This document shows positions 56,689 through 63,363 of a stretch of 63,363 bases of DNA, in pieces. The stretch covers positions 1 to 63,363 of the forward strand of contig JAICXY010000005.1 of assembly GCA_025934495.1 (NCBI GenBank), in the 5' to 3' direction. The notes under the pieces are model-generated. The model was not told the DNA's origin. It saw nothing but the letters and a program-made list of their open reading frames with translations, and searched no databases. Each line of letters opens with the position of its first letter. The first letter of the stretch is position 1. The translations under genes and the position numbers were made by a program. The DNA is from Candidatus Nitrosocosmicus sp. GTDB lineage: Archaea > Thermoproteota > Nitrososphaeria > Nitrososphaerales > Nitrososphaeraceae.

Positions 56689-57184
56689 TTTACCTACTTA
56701 TTTAATAACTATATGTAATATTTTAATGAAATTGTATTTAACATATCAAATCTATAATTTAGTCAATAAACGCAAATAACTGTTAGAAAGAATTATCCAA
56801 TAATATCTATTATTGCCTCCAATTCCAATACTTTTGATTTATATCAGGAATGAACAAAATGACAAATGATAAATATAAAATATTATTCCTTTGGATTTTA
56901 TAACTTGAATGTATTTCAATGAATATGAGATCCAATAGAATTTTTAATTACACATCCATTATAATTTAAATGACCCATGATAATGAAAAGTTATTATTTA
57001 TTACAATGCAATAATACACTATTGTTTCGATCTAACATACTGTTCCAAAACTATTAATATTAAAATAAATAATTAAAAAAGAAAAATATAGTGCATAACA
57101 TCTTCAAATTCCTTTATCTGTTGTAGATAATATTTCTACAATTTTAATTATTATTGTAGATGGTATTTAGGCTTTGTTTATTCC
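56689..57184. other. AT-rich stretch, nothing recognised
   Basis: About 500 bases between two minus-strand genes, no open frame with protein-like content and no repeat seen. Confidence 0.45.
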
Positions 57185-57556
57185 TCAATTAAGTTCAACA
57201 AATACATTTGCAGGAATACCATTTGCTCTTAATCCCACCCTAATCTTTCCTCTTTCATATTCAACATCACCAATACTATCTTTTATTCCTCTTGATGCAA
57301 AATGCAACCGATTGCTTTTTAGAGTTATTTTATATGTTCCATTATTTTCATTATGGATTCCAGATACAAACTGAATGTTTCCCCCATGGACGAGATCATC
57401 TAGTTCTCTGCAAATAGGTTTGAGAATTTCCCATGATTCTTTTTCTGTTAGATCTGTGCTCAATACTATAGACAAGTTTTTTCTTTCTTTTATTGTTTCA
57501 CTTGCAAATATATAAGATAGACTTGATTTCTCATATTTGATTAAATACATAGACAT
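57185..57556 (-). CDS. hypothetical soluble protein
   Basis: 123 residues from ATG 57556 (a second Met two codons later). No membrane segment. The composition and alternating hydrophobic pattern (LSYIFASETIKERKNLSIVL, then GTYKITLKSNRLHFASRGI and GKIRVGLRANGIPANVFVEL) suggest an alpha/beta fold. A helix DLTEKESWEILKPICRELDD lies in the middle. I do not recognise the family. It stands alone; the region upstream is non-coding for 700 bases. Confidence 0.6.
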   Translation of the reverse strand: MSMYLIKYEKSSLSYIFASETIKERKNLSIVLSTDLTEKESWEILKPICRELDDLVHGGNIQFVSGIHNENNGTYKITLKSNRLHFASRGIKDSIGDVEYERGKIRVGLRANGIPANVFVELN

Positions 57557-58257
57557 TTTTAAAAGATCAATTTCCTCTAAATGATCTTGTGGAATAATTA
57601 TGAAATCAATCTTTAAGACATTTAATAAATAGGACCTCGTAGAAGATTAGTAATAATAAAATAAAATAAAAGCCTATCTCCAAATTAATTTAATAATAAT
57701 TTAATATAAAATGATTTTTCAGGCCTCTAAAGTTAATGTCCTACATAGCCTGTTTCAATTATATTTTATAGGAGTTTCTAAAATAAATAAAATAAATTTC
57801 ATCAAAATAAAATATAATTTTGAATATAAAATATCGAAAACATCTGATTTGTCTCTAAAATATTCCGGAATAGATAATAGTCTCAACCTTCCAGAGCCTT
57901 TCTTTGGAATAAATTTTCAAATATTCCTAAAACTATATCTATAATTATATCAAAATTTAGGGATGACCTGCTTTTTTATTATTAAAATTAACGATAAGTG
58001 TAAGAATTTATAATTCAAATAACATTTAACAAAAGCTTAAAAATAAAGTAAATATAGATAATTATAAAAATTGAAGATAATTAATATAAAAAGTATTTAT
58101 TCAAATATAAATTCTCAATTAAAGAATACTTTTAGAATCAATATAAATTTGTCCTCAAATAAATTAGCACTAGAAAAGAAAAATAATAATAATGTTAAAA
58201 TCCGTGTGGTTGTTTTAAATAACGATTTTTTGGTCTTTTTTTTAAAATAGAACCAAG
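57557..58257. other. AT-rich stretch upstream of thiDN
   Basis: 700 bases holding no convincing gene. A 77-residue frame at 57711-57944 is Ile/Lys/Asn/Phe-rich and looks like chance. A thiamine (TPP) riboswitch would fit here by context, but I see none of its conserved CUGAGA-type core. Confidence 0.5.
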
Positions 58258-59629
58258 TTGAAAAAAGCATTAACTATTGCTGGAAGTGATTCTTCTGGAG
58301 GAGCTGGAATACAAGCAGATATAAAGACATTTTCTGCATTAGGATTTTATTGTTCAACAGTAATTACTATTTTAACTGCCCAAAATACCGAGACTGTTTC
58401 TGATATATTTATTACTCCATCCAAGTTTTTCAGAAATCAATTGTCATTCACAATAAATGACATTAAACCGGACATAATAAAAATAGGTGTATTATATGAT
58501 AATTCGATCATCGATGTAGTCCACGATAGCCTTTTTCAATCAAAGATTCCTATTGTTTTAGATCCTGTATTATTTTCTGGAACTGGAATTAAACTTTTAA
58601 AAGATTCAGCATATGATAATTTCAAAAAAAAAAATAATTCCAATTTCTTTAATAATCACTCCTAATTTACAAGAGGCTGAAATATTAAGTGGAAATATAA
58701 TATCGTCTGAGAAAGAATTAATTGAATCAGCTTATAAAATAATAGAATTAGGAATTAACAATGTAATAATAAAAGGTGGTTATGATATGGCCGCAAATTC
58801 AAAAATTTTTGATATCTTGTTGGAAAAAGATAGTAACAGTATTACAAAAGTATATAACAATAGATTAAAAATTGGTGAAACTCATGGAACAGGTTGTAAT
58901 TTTTCTTCATCACTGGCATCATTTATAGGCAAAGGATATAAAATAAAAGAATCCTTTTTTTTAGCAAATGCCTATGTAAAGGAGGGTTTGATGAATGTTC
59001 AAAAAATTGGGAAAGGTGTTGGAATAACAAATCCATTGTTTAATTTGTATGAAAATTCTTCAAAATATAAAATACTTTATAATTTGAATGATAGTATAAA
59101 AATATTGGAAGAAATAAAAAACTTTTATCTTTTAATACCCGAAACAAAAACAAATTTTGTCTATTCGTTAGAAAATCCTAAAAATCATGCTGATGTGGCA
59201 GGAGTTTTAGGTCGCATTACAAATATGGGGGAAAAAATCCGGACTCCAAATGTTGTAGAATTTGGGGCATCTAGCCATGTAGCAAATGCTGTTATTTCAG
59301 CAAATCGATTCAATAAGTTGTTGCGAGCAGCAATCAATATTAAAAATGACGATAAAATTTTAGAAATATGTAAAACGAATTTTACTTGTTCATTTTATTC
59401 AAGAGAGGATGAGCCACAAGAAAATAAAAATAAAGAAGGGCTTTCAATTAGTTGGGGAATCAGAATTGCATTGGAAAAAATACCTGATGCTGAAATAGTA
59501 TTTCATTCTGGCGATTATGGTAAAGAACCAATGATTATACTCTTTGGTAAAAATCCCCAAGATATAATTGATAAAATAAAAATTATAATCCATCATTTAG
59601 CGAAAACTAATGTTTTAAATAACAATTAA
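58258..59629 (+). pseudogene. thiDN: ThiD-ThiN (HMP-P kinase/thiamine-phosphate synthase), frame broken in an A11 tract
   Basis: The first part, from TTG 58258, has ThiD motifs: LTIAGSDSSGGAGIQADIKT, TILTAQNTETV, PIVLDPVLFSGTG. At the tract A11 (58624-58634) the frame runs to a stop at 58665. With one A fewer it continues perfectly: ITPNLQEAEIL, NVIIKGGYD, ETHGTGCNFSSSLASFI (ThiD's anion hole), and then the ThiN domain, PKNHADVAGVLGRITNMGEK, VEFGASSHVANAVISA, FHSGDYGKEPMIILFG. Total with the repair is 456 residues, normal for ThiDN. Everything else is intact, so it may be functional with slippage at the tract, a recent mutation, or a sequencing error. The gene makes hydroxymethylpyrimidine diphosphate and joins it to the thiazole to give thiamine phosphate. 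The nucleotidyltransferase gene follows by 16 bases. Confidence 0.88.
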
Positions 59630-59645
59630 TTTTTCCTAGATTATC

Positions 59646-60365
59646 ATGAAAGCAGTAATTTTGGCAGGAGGTCTTGGAACTAGATTGCAACCGTATACAT
59701 TCTTTATACCCAAACCTATGTTGCCTTTAGGAAACAAACCTTTATTAGAATATATTGTAGATTGGTTATCAAGTTCAGGTAAAATCGACCAGATAGTTTT
59801 ATGTGTAAGTTATCTGCACAGAACAATTGAGGACTATTTTGAGGACGGATCCCGTTTTGGTATTGAAATTAAATACGCAAGATCAGAAAGACCTTTGGCT
59901 ACTGCTGGTCAGCTAAAAACAGCATCAGACTTTTTAAATGACACTTTTGTGTGTTTATATGGAGATTCCATATATGAATTCCCTTTAAAAACAATGATCG
60001 AAAATCATATCGATTCTGATACATATATTTCAATGGCACTTGCTATGTATAAAACCAAACTGAAATATGGTTTTATAGATGTAAATTCTGACGATTCACA
60101 ACAAAAACGTGTTACAGATTGGAGAGAAAAACCTGAAATTTCGGGTTTGATAAATATTGGATGTTATGTTTTTGAGCCGGAATTTTTAAAGCTCATACCA
60201 AATTCAACTTCGTATGGGATGGATGATGCGGTAAGAGAATCTATTAGCCAAAATAAAAAGGTTCAAGCATTCATTGTAGAGAATGAGGGATTTATTGATA
60301 TTGGAGATAAAAAATCTTATTTGGAGGCCTATAAACAATATGTTAAAAAATTAGGCAAAATATGA
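59646..60365 (+). CDS. sugar nucleotidyltransferase (NDP-sugar pyrophosphorylase)
   Basis: 239 residues from ATG 59646. Nucleotidyltransferase motifs: MKAVILAGGLGTRLQPYT (residues ~1-18, G-G-x-G-T-R-L), IPKPMLPLGNKPLLEY (~25-40), LYGDSIYE (~104, D for metal), DWREKPE and NIGCYVFEP, and ENEGFIDIGDKKSYLEAY near the end. This is the RmlA/mannose-1-phosphate guanylyltransferase core without the C-terminal left-handed helix, so a short form. It makes an activated sugar (NDP-glucose, -mannose or similar) for surface glycans or N-glycosylation. It starts 16 bases after thiDN on the same strand and may be co-transcribed. No glycosyltransferase is adjacent. Confidence 0.88.
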   Translation: MKAVILAGGLGTRLQPYTFFIPKPMLPLGNKPLLEYIVDWLSSSGKIDQIVLCVSYLHRTIEDYFEDGSRFGIEIKYARSERPLATAGQLKTASDFLNDTFVCLYGDSIYEFPLKTMIENHIDSDTYISMALAMYKTKLKYGFIDVNSDDSQQKRVTDWREKPEISGLINIGCYVFEPEFLKLIPNSTSYGMDDAVRESISQNKKVQAFIVENEGFIDIGDKKSYLEAYKQYVKKLGKI

Positions 60366-60385
60366 CCATTTTTGATATGACTTAA

Positions 60386-61079
60386 TTATAGGACCTTCTT
60401 GAGTTTATCTGATACTTTTTTAAAAGTCTGATCATTGAATTTTATATTTTTAAAATGTGGTATGATGCCTATTGTTGGTACCTTTGTCAACTTTTCCATA
60501 AATGTGGGCGTCTTTATTTCTACAATAGAAGGTCTTTTGGGCATTTTATTGAATACTATTCCTCTTATAGGGATATCATAGTTCTTGCACATTTGAACGG
60601 TTAGCAAGGTATGATTAAATGTTCCTATTTGAGGGGTTGTTACAATAACTACAGATAATTTTGTTAATTTTATAAAATCAATTAAATTATACTTTTGATT
60701 GAGGGGAACCATTATACCGCCTATTCCCTCAATAATAATAAAATTGTATTTTTTTTTTTAAATATTTAAATTTTTCAAGTGCTATTTTGATACTTGGGGG
60801 TTTAATCTTTAGCATCTTACTTGCCATGTATGGAGATGCGGGTAACTTATAAAAAAAAGGGTTCAAATAGTTTTGATTCTCTTTCAAGTTTATTGATTTG
60901 GATAACAGAAATAAATCTTTGGAGTTGAATTTTTTAGAAAAAATTTTATCCGAGGTTGCAAAAGGTTTCATTACACAAATATCATCATAATCTTTGGATA
61001 ACCTCCATGCCAAAGATGCCGATATTAGAGTTTTTCCGATATTAGTATCAGTACCTATTATAAATAAACCTTTGGACAA
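60386..61079 (-). pseudogene. bioD: dethiobiotin synthetase, frame broken in an A11 tract
   Basis: From TTG 61079 it opens LFIIGTDTNIGKTLISASLA, the P-loop of BioD (GTDT-x-G-K-T), and continues CVMKPFATSD and FYKLPASPYMAS. The coding-strand run of 11 A (plus-strand T run 60749-60759) then shifts the frame, ending at a stop near 60729. One A fewer gives KKKYNFIIIEGIGGIMVPLN, the normal second BioD motif (EG-x-GG-x-x-VPL), and the protein runs on through VVIVTTPQIGTFNHTLLT and GIVFNKMP to a stop at 60386, 230 residues in all. Dethiobiotin synthetase closes the ureido ring of biotin using ATP and CO2. No other bio genes are near. As with thiDN, slippage, mutation or sequencing error could explain the break. 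Confidence 0.85.
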
Positions 61080-61209
61080 TATGCTGTTTAATAATAAATG
61101 TATATAAATTATTATAAATTTATTGGAAACAAATAAAATTACCTTTAGATAAAACTATAGATCTTTCATAATTAAAAACAATATTACTTTCAAATATGAT
61201 ACTTTTTAT

Positions 61210-61860
61210 TTTTATCAACCTTGGTTCATAATCCTATAGTTTACTAGGCAGGCTACTATGTCTGATATACTATTGTACTTTCTCAATTTATTTCTAAAGA
61301 TATCACTCATTATTCTGTACCTTTTTAATCTTCGGATAGTATATTATGTTCCACTATAAACCTCCTTTTTAAAATGAATGGTGTTGGACTCGATTTCTTC
61401 TTGTGACAATGCTAGTTGGTTTATCTTCTTTTTGCACGGCAAGGAGGATAGCAGTTGTTCTGGTAAATCTTTTTCTATATACAATTATCAAGGATCAATC
61501 ACATTAACAACTTGTTTGGAAGTACATGGATGATTCTTTTTATGTACCGAATATAATCCTGTCTTCGTCATTTCTCATTGGCTGATTTATACATGATGTA
61601 ACCCGATGATTGTTAACCATCAAATGTGTCTTTACAATAGTATGTCTTTTCTTCTTGACTCAATAGTATGTCCTAAGTCTTCTTTAATCTACAGGTCTTG
61701 GTATCTGTTGTCCTGTGGAATCTATGAAAGCAAGAAATTCTGAAAAATACTTTTCTACTCCCTCTGTTGTTTTCAACCTTTTGGTTATTTGATATGTTTT
61801 CAGTGGAATTGGAACACATTAGATCTCACATAATTAGGACCATTAGAAAAATTTCAAATA
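61210..61860 (-). pseudogene. decayed IS5-type (DDE_Tnp_4-like) transposase
   Basis: Read on the minus strand in shifting frames, the order of fragments is EKYFSEFLAFIDSTGQQIPR, then RHTIVKTHLMVNN, then a short middle, QEEIESNTIHF-like residues, EHNILSED and finally YRIMSDIFRNKLRKYNSISD followed by IVACLVNYRIMN. This is the C-terminal two-thirds of a plant-PIF/IS5-like transposase (the FIDST, KKKRHTVK and YRIMSD...NKL motifs). Stops and frame shifts are numerous. The N-terminal helix-turn-helix is not visible. It is a different group from the relics at 5387 and 13345, so at least three IS groups have decayed in the window. Confidence 0.75.
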
Positions 61861-62440
61861 AAGAATATGTCTTGGTCTAAACTGCAATTTAAAATGTAAA
61901 TATTATACAATTTAATTATAGGTTGCAAAATTTTGATAGGTGCCTAATTATGCAAGAGATCTAATGTCCAAAAACTTTAAAATAAGCATCCGTCATTCAA
62001 ACTGTACCTGCGTCATTTCGTCATTTTTTCCGTCATTTCGTCAAAAAAACCGTCATTTTTTTTCAAATTCCAGATCAAGCCTAATAGAGTATAAAAAATT
62101 CATGTATATACTCATCAACAGTATTTGAAGATGCTTTATTGTAAGAGGAGAGAGTCAATTCAAACAACAATGTATTGTATATTTTTCTTGACTGGGGCTG
62201 CTGTCAGTTTAACCGTAAACTTGTACTGGCCTATGGATTAGTATCCCTTCCTAGCAGTAAACGTACGTTTGACAGACGTTTGTAGACTATTTCTTCTGCA
62301 GATGTAAAAGAAAGTATATCAACAATAGAATACTTTATTGCTGCAATAGAGGGTATAGAAGGACCATTCTATAACTGTAATAGACAATAAAAAGGTTGTA
62401 TCTTGAGTGGCAGAAATTATCCATGAGAAAAGGTGTAATA
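61861..62440. other. non-coding stretch with CGTCATT cluster
   Basis: About 580 bases after the transposase relic and before the proteasome-like pseudogene. The only structure I see is the CGTCA cluster at 61991-62058. Confidence 0.45.
61991..62058. repeat. cluster of CGTCATT words
   Basis: CGTCA occurs six times in 68 bases (61991, 62011, 62019, 62031, 62039, 62051), four or five followed by TTT. Two 8-bp steps and two ~12-bp steps give an irregular array. Confidence 0.75.
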
Positions 62441-63187
62441 TCATGCTCTGGTATCGATCCGGATACACGGTGAAGAGGTATAGCTTGTATAGAAATCATA
62501 ATGTATCGCCCGACTAATTACATGTATTGCTATTTCAATAGTAATATTCGTAGTCAATTCACGCATTCCATTGTTTAGTTTTTTTAATTGAATGCCATTT
62601 ATATCATCCATACGCATACGTGTACAATTAGTGTTACGACCTATTGATTCTCTCTTCTCTATTGGAGTTGCCTCTACCACTATCTGTCTCTTTGAATTAG
62701 GTTCAAATAAACCAAATATTCCATTATAAATATAAAATCATCTTTCAATTCCTTGTCTTTTGATTTATTTTTTTAATTTTGTAGATATTAATACTTGAGG
62801 GTTAAAATAGATATTTTCCTGTAGTGCAAAACTAGGCAAAAATTCCGATCGATTTTCCATTGCATTTAAATTTCTTAAAACATCATTAACACAATCTTCT
62901 AGTAATTGTTGTGCATCAGAATTATCATAATTTAAATATAAAGTTGTGTTTTTGATCAACTTTTAAATTATCTTATTTATTATCCAATTATCGGGAATTT
63001 TTTTGAAATGTTTTATTAGTTTATCAATATGATGTGTTTTCCCTGAACCGCCCAAACCCATATTTTCATTTATTTTAAAGACTTTTGTTATAGGTGACTC
63101 TGATATTGATCCATCATCTAATGCTCCTTGACTATAACTTGCTATTGCAATACTATCAATATACTTTATTGCTATTGATGTAGTCAT
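62441..63187 (-). pseudogene. proteasome-like Ntn-hydrolase gene with three in-frame stops
   Basis: From ATG 63187 the protein begins MTTSIAIKYIDSIAIASYSQ, which has the Thr-Thr start and the '[IV]AIKY.D.[IV]AIAS' strand of proteasome-type Ntn hydrolases. It continues SPITKVFKINENMGLGGSGK and HHIDKLIKHF, the K33 and GSG-helix region. After a TAA at 62963-62965 the same frame carries on: LEDCVNDVLRNLNAMENRSE, YFNPQVLISTKLK. A second TAA at 62765 and a TGA at 62738 follow, then again the same frame to 62441. No frameshift is needed over ~750 bases. It looks like a recently inactivated gene. The last ~100 residues (VVEATPIEKRE...) do not match the usual family ending, so the assignment rests on the N-terminal half. 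Confidence 0.5.
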
Positions 63188-63289
63188 TTTGATTTCTATA
63201 TAAACGATTCTCTATATGTCTCGGCTCTGTTAACTTAAGCCCTTATTCCTCTGTTATAGTAGCAAACAAATAGGTTTAACCAATTTCTT

Positions 63290-63358
63290 ATATGCTTTAG
63301 TTTGCATTTCTTTTTTCTACAAGGAAAATAGTCGTCAAAGCACTCGGTTCTATCTTTG
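63290..63358. repeat. repeat shared with the flank of IS copy A
   Basis: The stretch TTTTTTCTACAAGGAAAATA-GTCGTCAAAGCACTCGGTTC-TATCTTTG (about 63309-63357) matches 5347-5391 (CTAGATGGAAAATAGTC, AAAGCGCTCTGTTCTA, CTTTG) with a few changes. In the left copy it lies just outside the inverted repeat of the IS. The window stops here, so a further IS copy may begin beyond the edge. Confidence 0.6.
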
Positions 63359-63363
63359 ATATA

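Noticed and set aside
57711-57944. 77-residue frame rich in Ile, Lys, Asn and Phe
   Set aside because: Composition matches chance translation of AT-rich DNA; no start context, domain or neighbour support.
57557-58257. TPP riboswitch before thiDN
   Set aside because: Context is suggestive but I find no conserved core elements.
61991-62058. CRISPR array
   Set aside because: Words are 5-8 bp at irregular spacing; no spacer-repeat structure.

Overview
The window looks like a piece of an AT-rich genome from a Thaumarchaeota/Nitrososphaerota archaeon, probably a soil lineage such as Nitrososphaera or Nitrosocosmicus. The assignment is inferred from gene content: archaeal EF-2, an archaeal-type leucyl-tRNA synthetase, HMG-CoA synthase for isoprenoid lipids, a fused ThiD-ThiN, several blue-copper (cupredoxin) proteins, tiny C2H2 zinc-finger proteins and an intron-containing tRNA-Phe. 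Many genes appear to start at TTG or GTG and ribosome-binding sites are weak, as expected where many transcripts are leaderless. No ammonia monooxygenase genes, rRNA or CRISPR array are visible.

Layout. 1-5.2 kb: the end of a malic enzyme gene, a succinate dehydrogenase/fumarate reductase-type flavoprotein without its partners, a decayed transposase and a patatin-like lipase. 5.4-6.2 kb: a decayed IS element. 6.5-12.8 kb: exported or membrane proteins, including a three-gene minus-strand run of a 1140-residue double beta-propeller, a CPxCAG membrane protein and a CHRD protein. 12.8-15 kb: IS debris and a short tandem array. 15-24.3 kb: a respiratory/copper region on the minus strand with a DUF1404-like membrane protein, a B-type (ba3-like) haem-copper oxidase subunit I, a CuA subunit II, three cupredoxin proteins with four copper domains, and a phasin-like helical protein. 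A perfect CGGTACCG-centred palindrome occurs twice in this stretch. 24.6-33.4 kb: a C2H2 mini-protein, a six-hairpin glycosidase, an SDR enzyme, a SIMPL protein, an M20 peptidase and a GCS2-type ligase, with a MITE-like IS derivative at 28.4 kb.

33.5-50.2 kb is mostly core metabolism: an HNH protein, a half-size haem A synthase, a geranylgeranyl-reductase-like flavoprotein, LeuRS, MqnD, aEF-2, a second CPxCAG membrane protein, MqnE and MqnC (divergent), HMG-CoA synthase and threonine dehydratase. MqnC, MqnD and MqnE point to menaquinone synthesis by the futalosine route, which would feed the terminal oxidase. 51-52.1 kb is another decayed copy of the 5.4 kb IS. 52.2-61 kb holds a stand-alone Lrp/AsnC ligand domain, small zinc and membrane proteins, tRNA-Phe, a cobalamin adenosyltransferase, a histidine-rich exported protein, ThiDN, a nucleotidyltransferase and BioD. 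The thiDN and bioD frames are each broken by one extra A in an 11-A tract. 61-63.4 kb is decayed: an IS5-type transposase, a CGTCATT cluster, a proteasome-like gene with in-frame stops, and the edge of a repeat.

The best leads for something new are the CPxCAG membrane-protein family (two diverged copies sharing a CC motif, one with a Met/Asp-rich repeat), the paired A11 frame breaks in two cofactor genes, the shared palindrome in the copper/respiration region, and the tRNA-Phe intron inside the anticodon stem. All functional statements come from reading motifs in the sequence; no database search was run.
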